Assembly (NCBI RefSeq): GCF_000292345.1
Contig: NZ_ALOU01000051.1
Span: forward strand, 1 to 42,471
Reading direction: 5' to 3'
Length of the DNA: 42,471 nucleotides
From: Cupriavidus sp. BIS7
GTDB taxonomy: Bacteria; Pseudomonadota; Gammaproteobacteria; Burkholderiales; Burkholderiaceae
A program made the position numbers and the translations under genes. This document shows positions 32,954-42,471 of this stretch, one piece after another. A model generated the notes under the pieces. The model had not been told where the DNA came from. It searched no databases and was given only the letters and a program-made list of their open reading frames with translations. The first letter of the stretch is position 1. Each line of letters opens with the position of its first letter.

Positions 32954-33817
32954 GTGCTAGTAGTTCTTGGCTATGTCGTCGTGTTGGCGGCGGTGTTGGG
33001 CGGGTATGCCATCACCGGCGGTCACATGGGCGCGCTTTATCAACCGGCGGAGCTCATCATCATTGGCGGCGCCGCAGTTGGCGCTTTCATCAGTTCCAAC
33101 AGCGGCAAGGCCATCAAGGCCACCATCAAGGCCATGCCCACGCTGCTGCGCGGCTCCAAGTACAACAAGGAGCTGTACCTCGACGTGATGGCGCTGCTGT
33201 ACGTGCTGCTGTCCAAGGCACGCCGCGAGGGCATCCTGTTCCTCGAAAAGGAAATTGCCGATCCGGCGTCCAGCAGCGTGTTCAGCCAGTATCCGCGCAT
33301 CCTGGCCGACGCCACGATGATGGAATTCCTGACCGACTATCTGCGCATGATGGTCAACGGCAACATGAACGCGTTCGAGATCGAGGCGCTCATGGACCAC
33401 GAAATCGAAACGTTCCGCCATGAGGCCGAGGTGCCTGCCCATGCGCTGTCGCGCGTCGGTGACGCACTGCCCGCCTTCGGTATCGTCGCCGCGGTGATGG
33501 GCGTGGTGCACGCGCTGGCTTCCGCCGACCTGCCGCCGTCCGAACTCGGTGCGCTGATCGCCCATGCAATGGTGGGTACCTTCCTTGGCATTCTGCTGGC
33601 CTACGGCTTTGTCTCGCCGCTGTCGTCGCGCATCGAACACCAGGTGGCCGAGAACGTGAAGATGTACGAGTGCATCAAGGTCACGCTGCTTGCCTCGCTC
33701 AACGGTTATGCCCCGCTCGTGGCGGTGGAATTCGGCCGCAAGGTGCTGTACTCCGCGGTGCGTCCGTCGTTCCTTGAGCTGGACGACCACGTTCGCGAAG
33801 TCAAGAGCCTGACCTGA
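32954..33817 (+). CDS. motA: Flagellar motor stator protein MotA
   Basis: A 287-residue inner-membrane protein that, with MotB, forms the proton-driven stator. Four membrane helices are visible: LVVLGYVVVLAAVLGGYAITGG at the start, AELIIIGGAAVGAFI, and the later pair around PAFGIVAAVMGVVHAL and AMVGTFLGILLAYGFV, which contain the conserved Pro. The long cytoplasmic loop (SKARREGILFLEKEI) contacts the rotor protein FliG. GTG 32954 is chosen because it aligns with the E. coli start and has GGGGA upstream; the frame extends to 32918 without homology. Length agrees with the family. motB follows 13 bases later. Confidence 0.95.
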   Translation: MLVVLGYVVVLAAVLGGYAITGGHMGALYQPAELIIIGGAAVGAFISSNSGKAIKATIKAMPTLLRGSKYNKELYLDVMALLYVLLSKARREGILFLEKEIADPASSSVFSQYPRILADATMMEFLTDYLRMMVNGNMNAFEIEALMDHEIETFRHEAEVPAHALSRVGDALPAFGIVAAVMGVVHALASADLPPSELGALIAHAMVGTFLGILLAYGFVSPLSSRIEHQVAENVKMYECIKVTLLASLNGYAPLVAVEFGRKVLYSAVRPSFLELDDHVREVKSLT

Positions 33818-33830
33818 CGGGAGAGCAGCC

Positions 33831-34811
33831 ATGAGCAGCGCCCAGGACCTCCGTCCGATCGTCATCCGCCGCGCCAAGTCGCACGCGAAGCCGCATGGCA
33901 ACCATAGCTGGAAGATCGCCTACGCGGACTTCATGACCGCCATGATGGCGTTCTTCCTGGTGCTGTGGCTGCTGAGCTCTGCGTCGCCGAAGGCACTCGT
34001 CGGCGTGGCCGAGTATTTCCGCATGCCGCTCAAGGTGGCCATTGCCGGCGGCGACAAGAGCAGCCTTTCGAAGAGCGTGATTCCCGGCGGCGGGCAGGAC
34101 CCGATGGCCAAGGACGGCGAGGTCATGAAGGCGCTCACCAATGATCCGTCCACCGACGCGCAGCGCCGCCGCGACCAGCTCGAGAGCGAGCGCCTGCGTG
34201 CGCTGAAGGGCCGTCTCGAACAGATCATCGAAAACAACCCCACGCTGCGCCAGTTCCGCCCGCAGCTGCTGCTCGACATCACCAGCGAAGGCCTGCGCAT
34301 CCAGATCCTCGATACGCAGAACCGCCCGATGTTCCGCACGGGCAGCGCGGCCGTGGAGCCGTACATGCGCACGATCCTGCGCGAGATCGGCCCCGTGCTC
34401 AACGAGATGCCGAACAAGGTCAGCCTTTCGGGCCATACCGATTCGGCCACGTACATGGCGGGCGAGCGTGCGTACAGCAACTGGGAGCTTTCCGCAGATC
34501 GCGCCAATGCATCGCGCCAGGAGCTGATTGCCGGCGGCATGCAGGAGGGCAAGGTGCTGCGCGTGCTGGGCCTGGCGGACACGATGCCGCTGGAAAAGAG
34601 CGATCTGCTGGCGCCGGTGAACCGCCGTATCAGCATCGTTGTGCTCAACCACCGTGCGCAGGCCCAGTTCGAGGCGGAAAACGCCAGCGCCGCCGAGGTA
34701 TCGGTGCTGGCGCAGAAGGGACGCACGGCGCAGGACATGCAGGCGCAGCTCCAGGCGGCATCGGCGCCCGCCGGCAAGCCCGCAGGCGCAGGCAAGGGCA
34801 AGGTCGAATGA
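33831..34811 (+). CDS. motB: Flagellar motor stator protein MotB
   Basis: A 326-residue partner of MotA. The single membrane helix WKIAYADFMTAMMAFFLVLWLL carries the proton-accepting Asp33. The C-terminal OmpA-like domain anchors the stator to peptidoglycan (LSGHTDSATYMAGERAYSNWELSADRANASRQELIAGG, about residues 200-240). A plug-like segment after the helix (ALVGVAEYFRMPLKVAI) fits the family. The alanine-rich tail after residue 280 is longer than in E. coli. ATG 33831 has GGGAGAG upstream. The gene is followed by cheA after 60 bases. Confidence 0.96.
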   Translation: MSSAQDLRPIVIRRAKSHAKPHGNHSWKIAYADFMTAMMAFFLVLWLLSSASPKALVGVAEYFRMPLKVAIAGGDKSSLSKSVIPGGGQDPMAKDGEVMKALTNDPSTDAQRRRDQLESERLRALKGRLEQIIENNPTLRQFRPQLLLDITSEGLRIQILDTQNRPMFRTGSAAVEPYMRTILREIGPVLNEMPNKVSLSGHTDSATYMAGERAYSNWELSADRANASRQELIAGGMQEGKVLRVLGLADTMPLEKSDLLAPVNRRISIVVLNHRAQAQFEAENASAAEVSVLAQKGRTAQDMQAQLQAASAPAGKPAGAGKGKVE

Positions 34812-34871
34812 GGCGCGTCGCCTGCGCAGGGCGACGCTTCATCCAGAGCAATCTAGCGAGTCAGGACGATC

Positions 34872-36893
34872 ATGTCTGTCGATATCGATATCACGCAGTT
34901 CTACCAGACCTTCTTCGAGGAAGCGGAAGAACTGCTCGTACAAATGGAGCAGCTGCTGCTCGAGGTGGATATCGAATCCCCCGATGCGGAAGCGCTCAAC
35001 GCGATCTTCCGCGCCGCGCACTCGATCAAGGGCGGCGCCGCGACGTTCGGCTTCACGGCGCTGACCGAAACCACGCACATCTTCGAGAACCTGCTTGACC
35101 GCACGCGTCGGCGGGAACTGGACCTCTCGCGGGTCATCATCGACACCTTTCTGGAAACCAAGGACGTGTTGCACGATCAGCTCAACGCCTACCGCAACGG
35201 CACCGAACCCGATCCGGAAACGCTGGCGCGAATCTGCGCTGTCCTGCAGCAACTGGCCCAGGAGGCCGGTGGCGAGCCGGCCCACGCAACTGCGCCCGCC
35301 CCGGCGCCCGCAGCTGCGGCGCCGGCCGCTGCGCCCGCCGGCGGCAACCTCAAGGTGCGCCTGATCAAGGTATCGGCCGCCGACCAGGCGCTGCTGCGCG
35401 AGGAACTGGCCAATCTTGGCGAGATCACGGGCCAGCAGGAAGAAGACGGCGACCTGACCATCTGGCTGAACAGCCAGTGCAGCGCCGACGACATCATTGC
35501 GGTCTGCTGCTTCGTGATCGACGACAAGCAGATCGTCGTGGAACCGGCGCCGGCCAGCGAAGCACAGGCTGCCCCTGCCGCCCCGGCTGCAACCACGGCG
35601 CCCGCTCCGGCCCCGGCCCCGGCTGCTGCGGCACCCGCAGCCGCGCCTGCCGCCAAGGAGAAGGAAAAGGCCAAGCCTGCCGCCGCCGCAGCAGCGCACG
35701 GTCCCGACGCCGGTTCGATCCGCGTGCCGACCGAGAAGGTCGACCAGATCATCAACCTCGTGGGCGAACTGGTGATCACGCAGTCGATGCTGGCACAGAC
35801 GGCTTCGTCGCTCGACCCGGTGCTGTTCGACCGCCTGTTCTCCGGCATGGGCCAGCTTGAACGCAATGCGCGCGACCTGCAGGAAGCGGTGATGTCGATC
35901 CGCATGATGCCGATGGACTACGTGTTCTCGCGCTTCCCGCGGCTGGTGCGCGACCTGGCCAGCAAGCTCGGCAAGCAGATCGACCTGGTCACGTTCGGCA
36001 AGGCCACGGAACTGGACAAGGGCCTGATCGAACGGATCATCGATCCGCTGACGCACCTGGTTCGCAACAGTCTGGACCACGGCATCGAAATTCCCGAGAA
36101 GCGCGTGGCCGCCGGCAAGGAGCCGACGGGCCAGCTGATCCTGTCCGCACAGCACGCGGGCGGCAATATCGTCATCGAGGTCAGCGACGATGGCGGTGGC
36201 CTGAACCGCGAGCGCATCCTGGCCAAGGCCATGCAAAACGGCCTGCCGGGCATCTCGGAAAGCATGCCCGACGACGAAGTCTGGCAGCTGATCTTCGCGC
36301 CGGGCTTCTCGACGGCTGAGGTCATTACCGACGTGTCGGGCCGCGGCGTGGGCATGGACGTGGTCAAACGGAACATCCAGGAAATGGGTGGCCATGTGGA
36401 GATCAGTTCGCGCCCGGGGCTTGGCACCACCACACGCATCGTGCTGCCGCTGACGCTGGCAATCCTGGACGGCATGTCCGTGCGCACCGGCGAAGAGACC
36501 TTCATCCTGCCGCTGAACTGCGTGATGGAGTCGCTGCAGCCGAAGTCCGAGGACGTGCACACTGCCGCCAACGGCGAGCGCGTGATGAACGTGCGCGGCG
36601 AATACCTGCCGCTGCTGGAGTTGCACAAGGTTTTCAACGTGGCCAACGCGGTGCAGGAGCCTACGCAAGGCATCGCCGTCATCCTGGCTGCCGAAGGCAA
36701 GCGCTTCGCGCTGCTGGTGGACCAGTTGATCGGCCAGCACCAGGTGGTGCTGAAGAACCTCGAAACGAACTACCGCAAGGTGCCGTGCATTTCCGCCGCC
36801 ACCATTCTTGGCGACGGCAGCGTGGCCCTGATCGTCGACGTCGGCGCGCTGCAGCGTACCGGCGTGCGCCGCCAGGACCTGGTGTCCGCGTAG
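34872..36893 (+). CDS. cheA: Chemotaxis histidine kinase CheA
   Basis: A 673-residue soluble kinase that phosphorylates CheY and CheB. P1 (about residues 1-105) carries phosphorylated His50 in AAHSIKGGAATFGF. An alanine/proline linker, a P2-like CheY-binding module (about 160-225) and a second alanine/proline/lysine linker (226-275) follow. P3 is the dimerisation region (EKVDQIINLVGELVITQS). P4 is the ATP-binding domain with the N box HLVRNSLDHGIE near 395-406, then SDDGGG and GRGVGMDVV. P5 (about 540-673) is the CheW-like receptor-coupling domain. The domain set is complete and the length normal. It is co-transcribed with motAB, as in other betaproteobacteria. Confidence 0.97.
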   Translation: MSVDIDITQFYQTFFEEAEELLVQMEQLLLEVDIESPDAEALNAIFRAAHSIKGGAATFGFTALTETTHIFENLLDRTRRRELDLSRVIIDTFLETKDVLHDQLNAYRNGTEPDPETLARICAVLQQLAQEAGGEPAHATAPAPAPAAAAPAAAPAGGNLKVRLIKVSAADQALLREELANLGEITGQQEEDGDLTIWLNSQCSADDIIAVCCFVIDDKQIVVEPAPASEAQAAPAAPAATTAPAPAPAPAAAAPAAAPAAKEKEKAKPAAAAAAHGPDAGSIRVPTEKVDQIINLVGELVITQSMLAQTASSLDPVLFDRLFSGMGQLERNARDLQEAVMSIRMMPMDYVFSRFPRLVRDLASKLGKQIDLVTFGKATELDKGLIERIIDPLTHLVRNSLDHGIEIPEKRVAAGKEPTGQLILSAQHAGGNIVIEVSDDGGGLNRERILAKAMQNGLPGISESMPDDEVWQLIFAPGFSTAEVITDVSGRGVGMDVVKRNIQEMGGHVEISSRPGLGTTTRIVLPLTLAILDGMSVRTGEETFILPLNCVMESLQPKSEDVHTAANGERVMNVRGEYLPLLELHKVFNVANAVQEPTQGIAVILAAEGKRFALLVDQLIGQHQVVLKNLETNYRKVPCISAATILGDGSVALIVDVGALQRTGVRRQDLVSA

Positions 36894-36917
36894 TAATCGA
36901 CAGCAAGGAGAACAGAC

Positions 36918-37412
36918 ATGGCCGGCATCGGACATATCGAGACCCAGGACAGCGAAGCTTCTGGTCAGGAGTACCTGGTCTTCACGCTGGGGACCGAGGA
37001 ATACGGCATCGACATCCTCAAGGTGCAGGAAATCCGCAGCTACGAGACGGTGACCCGCATCGCCAACGCGCCCGACTTCATCAAGGGCGTGACCAACCTG
37101 CGCGGCGTGATCGTGCCGATCGTGGACCTGCGGTTGAAGTTCAAACTCGGCAACGTGCGTTATGACCACCAGACCGTGGTGATCATCCTGAACGTGGCAG
37201 GGCGCGTGGTGGGCATCGTCGTCGACGGCGTGTCTGACGTGCTGACGCTGACCGGCAACGACATCAAGCCGGCGCCCGAGTTTGGCGTGTCGGTGTCCAA
37301 CGAGCATCTGACCGGGCTCGGTTCGGTCGAAGGCCGGATGCTGATCCTGATCGATATCGAACGCATGATGACCAGCGCCGAGATGGCGCTGATCGAGGCC
37401 GAGGCCGCCTGA
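36918..37412 (+). CDS. cheW: CheW coupling protein, second copy
   Basis: A 164-residue CheW inside the main chemotaxis operon, 24 bases after cheA. It has the same blocks as the first copy: [70 protein letters not shown] and [19 protein letters not shown]. The ribosome site AAGGAG precedes ATG 36918. The two CheW proteins are close paralogues and could be redundant or belong to distinct receptor sets. Confidence 0.97.
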   Translation: MAGIGHIETQDSEASGQEYLVFTLGTEEYGIDILKVQEIRSYETVTRIANAPDFIKGVTNLRGVIVPIVDLRLKFKLGNVRYDHQTVVIILNVAGRVVGIVVDGVSDVLTLTGNDIKPAPEFGVSVSNEHLTGLGSVEGRMLILIDIERMMTSAEMALIEAEAA

Positions 37413-37473
37413 CGCGGTTCGTCCCGTCCTGCGGTTTGCATCGCCGATCTTCGGCACCTAGACGACATACACC

Positions 37474-38385
37474 ATGACGCCGCTCCGTTCTTCCTCCAGC
37501 GCCACCGGGAAGCCAGGCGCGGCCGCCGCACCGGGTACGCCGCTGCTGGCGCCGCTGCGCGACGACATGCGTGACTTCCTGCTGACCGAGCGCGACTTCG
37601 AGAAGATCCGCGCGCTGATTCACAAGCGCGCGGGCATCTCGCTGGGCAGCCACAAGCGCGAGATGGTGTACAGCCGGCTGGCGCGGCGCCTGCGCGCGCT
37701 CCAGCTCAGCGACTTTGGCACGTACCTTTCTCTGCTTGAAGCCGACGATCATTCGGGCGAGTGGGAATTCTTCACCAACGCGCTGACGACCAACCTGACG
37801 TCGTTCTTTCGCGAAGCCCATCACTTTCCGCTGCTGGCCGACCACGCCAAGCGCATCGGGCGGCCGTACAGCGTCTGGTGCGCGGCGGCGTCGACGGGCG
37901 AGGAGCCGTACTCGATCGCCATCACGCTGGCAGAGGCGCTTGGGGACCGCGCCGGCACCGTGCTGGCCACCGACATCGACACGCAGGTGCTGGCCAAGGC
38001 CCGCAGCGGTGTCTATACCGCCGAGCAGGTCGCGCGGCTTTCGCAGGAGCGGCTCAAGCGCTTCTTCCTGAAGGGCACCGGCGCGCGCGCGGGATCGGTC
38101 AAGGTCAAGCCGGAACTGGCGTCGACGATCACGTTCGAGCCGCTCAACCTGCTGGCGCCCGATTGGGGGCGGCGCGAGAAGTTCGACGCGATCTTCTGCC
38201 GCAACGTGATGATCTATTTCGACAAGCCGACCCAGGGCCGCATCCTGGAGCGGTTTGCGCCGCTGCTCAAGCCGAACGGGCTGCTGTTTGCCGGCCATTC
38301 GGAGAATTTCTCGTATGTCACGCGCGCGTTCCAGCTGCGTGGGCAGACCGTGTATGAGCTTGCCGGCAAGGGCGGAGGTTCATGA
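37474..38385 (+). CDS. cheR: Chemoreceptor methyltransferase CheR
   Basis: A 303-residue S-adenosylmethionine-dependent enzyme that methylates glutamates on chemoreceptors during adaptation. It has an N-terminal helical domain (about residues 35-100, [19 protein letters not shown]), then the Rossmann methyltransferase fold: [28 protein letters not shown] (AdoMet-binding), [10 protein letters not shown] and [14 protein letters not shown]. Its first 30 residues are alanine- and proline-rich and dispensable-looking. The inserted beta subdomain, the part that binds receptor pentapeptides, is present (about residues 185-225). The stop overlaps the cheD start region. Confidence 0.96.
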   Translation: MTPLRSSSSATGKPGAAAAPGTPLLAPLRDDMRDFLLTERDFEKIRALIHKRAGISLGSHKREMVYSRLARRLRALQLSDFGTYLSLLEADDHSGEWEFFTNALTTNLTSFFREAHHFPLLADHAKRIGRPYSVWCAAASTGEEPYSIAITLAEALGDRAGTVLATDIDTQVLAKARSGVYTAEQVARLSQERLKRFFLKGTGARAGSVKVKPELASTITFEPLNLLAPDWGRREKFDAIFCRNVMIYFDKPTQGRILERFAPLLKPNGLLFAGHSENFSYVTRAFQLRGQTVYELAGKGGGS

Positions 38386-39044
38386 TGCGCGGCACGCCCC
38401 AGATGCCAGAAGCCATCGCCACGCGGAAGTACTTCGACCGTGAATTCGACAGACAGGCCATCAAGCTGCTGCCCAACGAGTACTACGTGACAGGCGACGA
38501 CGTGGTGCTGACCACGGTGCTGGGTTCCTGCGTGGCCGCATGCATCCGCGACGAAGTGGCCGGCGTCGGCGGCATGAATCACTTCATGCTGCCTGACGAC
38601 GAAAGCGGCGGTGCGGACCGCATGCTGTCCGCATCGATGCGCTATGGCTGCTACGCGCTGGAAGTGCTGATCAATGAACTGCTGAAGATGGGCGCGCGGC
38701 GCGAGCGCCTGGAAGCCAAGGTGTTTGGCGGTGGTGCGGTGCTGGCCAACATGACGACCCTCAATATTGGGGATCGCAATGCCGATTTTGTACTGAAGTA
38801 TCTGCGCACCGAAGAGATCCGCGTGGCCGCGCAGGACCTGCGCGGCCCGCACGCACGGCGCGTCAGCTACTTTCCGCGAACCGGCCTGGCACTGGTGCGA
38901 AGGCTGACCCGCCAGGACGATACGGTAGGCGTGGAACGCGACGAACGTGCCCTGGCACGCGCGCTGTCCACATCCACGAGAGCGCCCGCACGAGGTGCCG
39001 TGGAGTTATTCACGCGGCAGGTATCGGCCAGGGTGCCGACCTGA
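38385..39044 (+). CDS. cheD: Receptor glutamine deamidase CheD
   Basis: A 219-residue enzyme that converts receptor glutamines to glutamates and so prepares methylation sites. The catalytic cysteine lies in VLGSCVAAC and the histidine in GGMNHFMLP, with the supporting loop [13 protein letters not shown]. Two start codons overlap the cheR stop: ATG 38382 (3 bases after GGAGG) and ATG 38385 (6 bases after it). I choose 38385 for spacing. The C-terminal 60 residues (from about 160) are basic and less conserved. The CheD/CheB/CheR set gives a full adaptation module, as in many betaproteobacteria. Confidence 0.95.
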   Translation: MRGTPQMPEAIATRKYFDREFDRQAIKLLPNEYYVTGDDVVLTTVLGSCVAACIRDEVAGVGGMNHFMLPDDESGGADRMLSASMRYGCYALEVLINELLKMGARRERLEAKVFGGGAVLANMTTLNIGDRNADFVLKYLRTEEIRVAAQDLRGPHARRVSYFPRTGLALVRRLTRQDDTVGVERDERALARALSTSTRAPARGAVELFTRQVSARVPT

Positions 39045-39067
39045 AACCTGAAACGCAAGAGACGAAC

Positions 39068-40141
39068 ATGACTGCCGCGAAGATCAAGGTGCTGTGCGTG
39101 GACGATTCCGCGCTGATTCGCAGCCTGATGACGGAAATCATCAACAGCCAGCCGGATATGGAAGTGGTAGGGACCGCCCCCGATCCGCTGGTGGCGCGCG
39201 ACCTGATCAAACGCCTGAACCCGGACGTGCTGACGCTGGACGTGGAAATGCCGCGCATGGACGGGCTGGATTTCCTGGAACGCCTGATGCGGCTGCGGCC
39301 GATGCCGGTGCTGATGGTGTCATCGCTGACCGAGCGTGGGTCGGAAATCACGATGCGGGCGCTGGAGCTTGGCGCCGTGGATTTCGTGACCAAGCCGAAG
39401 CTCGGCATTCGGGACGGGCTGATCGAGTACACCCAGACGATCGCCGACAAGATCCGCGCGGCGTCGCGTGCCAGGGTGCGCGCACGGCCGGACCAGGGTG
39501 CCAACGGCGCACCCGCCGCGCCGGTGCTGCGCGCGCCGCTGCTGTCGACCGAGAAGCTGATCATCGTCGGTGCGTCCACGGGCGGGACCGAGGCCATCAA
39601 GGAGTTCCTGGTGCCGCTGCCACCGGACTCGCCGGCGGTCATGATCGTGCAGCACATGCCGGCCGGCTTCACGAAGTCGTTCGCGCAGCGCCTCAACGGC
39701 CTGTGCCGCATTACGGTCAAGGAAGCCGAGCACGGCGAACGCGTGCTGCCGGGCTACGCCTATATCGCACCGGGCGACTCGCATCTGCTGCTGGCGCGCA
39801 GCGGCGCGAACTACGTGGCGCACCTGTCCCAGGAAGCGCCGGTCAACCGCCATCGTCCGTCGGTGGACGTGCTGTTCGATTCGGCGGCCGTTCACGGCGG
39901 CAAGAACGTGACCGGCGTGATCCTGACGGGCATGGGCAAGGACGGCGCGCGCGGCATGCTGCGCATGCGTGAAGCCGGTGCCTACAACCTGGCGCAGGAC
40001 GAACAGTCCTGCATCGTGTTTGGCATGCCGAAGGAGGCCATTGCCACCGGCGGTGTGCATGAAGTGGTGCCCTTGCACCAGATGAGCCAGCGCGTCATGG
40101 CGCACCTGGCGACGTTTGGAGCGCGGGCACAACGCGTGTAA
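39068..40141 (+). CDS. cheB: Chemotaxis methylesterase/response regulator CheB
   Basis: A 357-residue two-domain enzyme. The receiver domain has the acidic pair in CVDDSAL (residues 10-15), the phospho-acceptor Asp58 in [11 protein letters not shown], and the switch and Lys in [10 protein letters not shown] and VTKPK. A short arginine-rich linker (about 135-155) leads to the methylesterase domain with the catalytic triad motifs GASTGG (Ser), QHMP (His) and GMGKDG (Asp). Phosphorylation by CheA activates it to remove methyl groups from receptors. Length and order are standard. Confidence 0.97.
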   Translation: MTAAKIKVLCVDDSALIRSLMTEIINSQPDMEVVGTAPDPLVARDLIKRLNPDVLTLDVEMPRMDGLDFLERLMRLRPMPVLMVSSLTERGSEITMRALELGAVDFVTKPKLGIRDGLIEYTQTIADKIRAASRARVRARPDQGANGAPAAPVLRAPLLSTEKLIIVGASTGGTEAIKEFLVPLPPDSPAVMIVQHMPAGFTKSFAQRLNGLCRITVKEAEHGERVLPGYAYIAPGDSHLLLARSGANYVAHLSQEAPVNRHRPSVDVLFDSAAVHGGKNVTGVILTGMGKDGARGMLRMREAGAYNLAQDEQSCIVFGMPKEAIATGGVHEVVPLHQMSQRVMAHLATFGARAQRV

Positions 40142-40214
40142 TGCGCAAGAGGTCAGACAGCAATAATCACCCGGATGGCCTGGCCATTCGCAACCGTATT
40201 TTTGGAGCCGTATA

Positions 40215-40601
40215 GTGGACAAGAGCATCAAGATCCTCGTGGTCGACGACTTCCCGACCATGCGTCGGATCATCCGTAACCTGCTCAAGGAGCTTGGCTT
40301 CACCAACGTCGAGGAAGCCGAGGACGGCGCCGCCGGCCTGGAGAAGGTCAAGGACGGCAGCTTCCAGTTCGTGGTGTCTGACTGGAACATGCCGAACATG
40401 GACGGTCTGACCATGCTGCAGTCGATCCGTGCAACGCCCGAGATCGCCAAGACGCCCGTGCTGATGGTGACTGCCGAGGCCAAGAAGGAGAACATCATCG
40501 CCGCCGCGCAGGCTGGTGCGAATGGCTACGTGGTCAAGCCGTTCACGGCTGCCACGCTCGATGAAAAGATCACCAAGATCTTCGAAAAGCTCGCTCAATA
40601 A
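40215..40601 (+). CDS. cheY: Chemotaxis response regulator CheY
   Basis: A 128-residue receiver that, when phosphorylated by CheA, binds the flagellar switch and changes rotation. [11 protein letters not shown] carries the acidic pair (Asp11, Asp12), the phospho-acceptor is Asp56 in [10 protein letters not shown], and the switch is MVTAEA with VVKPF for Lys. It matches E. coli CheY closely, for example [17 protein letters not shown]. The start is GTG 40215 with GGAG 7 bases upstream; no in-frame ATG gives the full N-terminus. cheZ follows 12 bases later. Confidence 0.97.
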   Translation: MDKSIKILVVDDFPTMRRIIRNLLKELGFTNVEEAEDGAAGLEKVKDGSFQFVVSDWNMPNMDGLTMLQSIRATPEIAKTPVLMVTAEAKKENIIAAAQAGANGYVVKPFTAATLDEKITKIFEKLAQ

Positions 40602-40613
40602 GAGGTGCTCGAC

Positions 40614-41249
40614 ATGTCGACGACTCCGACCTTCAGTCAAGAATCGGCCGAGCAGATCATCCATCGCATCGGCAACCTGACGCGGATGCTGCGCGATAAC
40701 ATGCGGGAGCTCGGCCTGGACAAGGAAATCGAGAAGGCCGCCCAGGCCATTCCCGACGCGCGTGACCGTCTGAGCTACATCGCCGCCATGACCGAACAGG
40801 CCGCTGAGCGTTCGCTCACGGCCGTGGAACTGGCGCAGCCGCTGCAGGAAGACCTCGAGGCCAAGGCCACGGCGCTGGACAAGCGCTGGGACGCCTGGTT
40901 CGAGAAGCCGGTGGAGTTGGGCGATGCCCGCGAACTGGTACTCGACACGCGCGAGTTCCTGACCGAGGTCCCGCAGAAGACCAAGGCAACCGGCAGCCAT
41001 CTGCTCGAGATCATGATGGCCCAGGACTTCCAGGACCTGACCGGCCAGGTGATCAAGAAGATGATGGACATGATCCGCACGCTGGAGCAGGAACTGCTGC
41101 AGATGCTGATCGACAACGTACCCACCGAACGCCGCGTGGAATCGTCCGGCACGCTGCTCAACGGTCCGCAGATCAACCCCGAAGGCAAGTCCGACGTGGT
41201 GTCCGACCAGGCGCAGGTTGACGACCTGCTGGCAAGCCTGGGCTTCTGA
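40614..41249 (+). CDS. cheZ: CheY-P phosphatase CheZ
   Basis: A 211-residue helical protein that dephosphorylates CheY-P. The catalytic motif [21 protein letters not shown] carries the Asp and Gln (Asp143 and Gln147 in E. coli numbering). The C-terminal [13 protein letters not shown] is the CheY-binding tail. ATG 40614 has AGAGG 8 bases upstream; the GTG at 40605 would overlap that site. It ends the motility operon; a palindromic repeat follows. Confidence 0.95.
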   Translation: MSTTPTFSQESAEQIIHRIGNLTRMLRDNMRELGLDKEIEKAAQAIPDARDRLSYIAAMTEQAAERSLTAVELAQPLQEDLEAKATALDKRWDAWFEKPVELGDARELVLDTREFLTEVPQKTKATGSHLLEIMMAQDFQDLTGQVIKKMMDMIRTLEQELLQMLIDNVPTERRVESSGTLLNGPQINPEGKSDVVSDQAQVDDLLASLGF

Positions 41250-41263
41250 ACGAGCTCTTGTTT

Positions 41264-41390
41264 GCTCCCCTCTCCCGCAAGGCGGGAGAGGGGCCGGGGG
41301 AGAGGGCAAGCGTATCAGGACGCGACATCGGCAACTTGATCGTCAACGCCCTCTCCCCCACCCCTCTCCCACTTCGTGGGCGAGGGGAGC
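41264..41390. repeat. BIME-like pair of inverted REP palindromes
   Basis: Two roughly 44-base palindromic units in opposite orientation (41264-41307 and 41348-41390) enclose a 40-base spacer. Unit 1 folds into a perfect 12-bp stem, CCCCTCTCCCGC with GCGGGAGAGGGG; unit 2 has the same fold with one mismatch. Each carries a second GAGAGGGC/GCCCTCTC arm, so the two units can also pair with each other. Elements of this type, rich in CTCTCCC, are common between genes in Burkholderiaceae. It may end the cheZ transcript or bound nucleoid proteins. Confidence 0.8.
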
Positions 41391-41505
41391 GCATGACAAC
41401 GGCCTGCAGCGTTGCAAGACCTGCTGGTCTTCCCCCTCCACGCAGCATCGCATTCACTGGCAAAATCGCGTCAAACACGGTTTCCCCCTGCCAGAGGATT
41501 GCCCC

Positions 41506-42471
41506 ATGCATGCTCGCCGTACCGTTGTTGCACTTGCCGCCATCGCGTTTGCCGGCATCGCCCAGGCGCAGACGCTGCCCGTCCCGCAGGTTTCCCCGGC
41601 GGTAGACGCTGCCTATTCGAAGCTGGAAGCATCGCCGGTCTACAAGAAGCTGATGGCCGATGTCCGCGCCGATGACCCGCGCGCATTGGGCGAGCTGAAG
41701 ACCATGACCGAGATCCCGGCGCCGCCGTTCAAGGAAAAGGCGCGCGCCGAGTACTTTGTCGCCCGGCTCAAGGCGCTCGGGCTGACCGATGCCCATATCG
41801 ATGCCGAAGGCAACGTGATCGGCATTCGCAAGGGTGTTGGCAACGGCCCGAAACTGCTGGTTTCCGCACACCTCGACACGGTCTTTCCGGAGGGCACCGA
41901 CGTCACGGTGAAAGCGCGCGACGGCAAGCTCTATGCACCCGGCATCGGCGACGACACGCGCGGCCTGGCCGTGCTGCTGTCATGGCTCAAGGTGCTCAAC
42001 GAGAACAAGGTGCGAACGGTTGGCGACCTGATCTTCGTGGGCAACGTCGGCGAAGAGGAGCTTGGCAATCTGCGCGGCATGAAGGCCGTGTTCCGTGAGC
42101 ATCCGGACATCGACGGCATGGTTGGCCTGGAACCGGGCACCGGCGACCGCGTGCTGACGCAGGGCACCGGCAGCCATCGCTACGAAGTGACCTTCCGCGG
42201 CCCGGGCGGCCACAGCTTCGGCGCGTTCGGCCTGCCAAGCGCGATCCACGCAATGGGCCGCGCGATCAGCAAGATCAGCGATGTGCGCACGCCGACCGAT
42301 CCGAAGACGACGTTCACGGTCGGTACCGTCGGCGGCGGCACGTCGGTCAATGCGATTGCCGGCGACGCGCGCATGGCGATCGACATCCGTTCGAATGGCA
42401 CGCCGGCGCTGCTGGAGACCGAGCAACACATCATGGACGCCATTGCGGCGGGGGTTGCCGACGAGAACCGT
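41506..42471 (+). CDS. Exported M20-family metallopeptidase (truncated by window end)
   Basis: The first 322 codons of a gene that runs off the window; the frame is open to position 42471. A signal peptide (RRTVVALAAIAFAGIAQAQ, cut near residue 21) sends the protein to the periplasm. The M20 zinc site is visible: SAHLDTVF (His, Asp), APGIGDDTRG (bridging Asp), NVGEEELGN (catalytic Glu pair) and LEPGTG. The dimerisation domain begins at YEVTFRGPGGHSFGAFG, with GGHS as expected. Family members hydrolyse peptides or N-acyl amino acids; the substrate cannot be told. An AGAGGA-like ribosome site precedes ATG 41506. Confidence 0.9.
   Translation, partial: MHARRTVVALAAIAFAGIAQAQTLPVPQVSPAVDAAYSKLEASPVYKKLMADVRADDPRALGELKTMTEIPAPPFKEKARAEYFVARLKALGLTDAHIDAEGNVIGIRKGVGNGPKLLVSAHLDTVFPEGTDVTVKARDGKLYAPGIGDDTRGLAVLLSWLKVLNENKVRTVGDLIFVGNVGEEELGNLRGMKAVFREHPDIDGMVGLEPGTGDRVLTQGTGSHRYEVTFRGPGGHSFGAFGLPSAIHAMGRAISKISDVRTPTDPKTTFTVGTVGGGTSVNAIAGDARMAIDIRSNGTPALLETEQHIMDAIAAGVADENR

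Noticed and set aside
34839..37457. 872-residue minus-strand frame opposite cheA and cheW
   Set aside because: Shadow of genuine cheA and cheW codons; composition is typical of antisense frames.

Overview
The window reads as a GC-rich betaproteobacterial chromosome segment, most likely Cupriavidus or a close Ralstonia/Burkholderiaceae relative. The evidence is a Bug/TctC-type solute receptor, a betaproteobacterial H-NS-like protein, and a flhDC-motAB-cheAWRDBYZ block in the order I associate with Ralstonia and Cupriavidus. I see no rRNA, tRNA, CRISPR array or intact insertion sequence. The genus is inferred from protein resemblance only.

Positions 1-7200 are ordinary metabolic and regulatory genes: an SDR oxidoreductase, a Bug receptor, a 71-residue unknown, a PadR-type regulator, a nitronate monooxygenase with two look-alike palindromic operators, a tyrosine-recombinase-fold protein whose active site is eroded, galE and an H-NS-like protein. 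Positions 7700-11700 hold a transmembrane chemoreceptor and a membrane GGDEF/EAL protein whose cyclase motif is degenerate but whose EAL motifs are intact.

Positions 11700-25700 are an orphan type VI secretion (T6SS) vgrG island: VgrG; a 899-residue candidate peptidoglycan-hydrolase effector (M23-like N-terminus, lysozyme-like C-terminus); four exported immunity-like proteins in AT-richer DNA; a PAAR spike tip; a two-helix membrane protein; and a TssM/IcmF paralogue lacking recognisable Walker motifs. No tssBC, hcp or clpV is present, so the apparatus must be encoded elsewhere. This island is the most interesting part. The beginning of the PAAR gene recurs as short scars after two of the immunity genes, and one scar is joined to an exact 54-bp copy of the start of vgrG. 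The immunity genes therefore look like a stack of past cassette replacements. One of them (484 aa) appears to be a single-chain version of two others that overlap by 4 bp.

Positions 25700-31500 form a small chemotaxis cluster (CheY-like regulator, CheW, Aer-type receptor, second transmembrane receptor) headed by a close match to a FliA (sigma-28) promoter. An unrecognised gene follows. Positions 31500-41250 hold the flagellar master regulator flhDC (both genes start with TTG), motAB and the complete chemotaxis pathway cheA-W-R-D-B-Y-Z, all on the plus strand. The pathway runs from receptors through CheW and CheA to CheY and the motor; CheZ removes the phosphate, and CheR, CheB and CheD adapt the receptors. 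The window ends in a palindromic REP/BIME-like repeat and a truncated exported M20 metallopeptidase.
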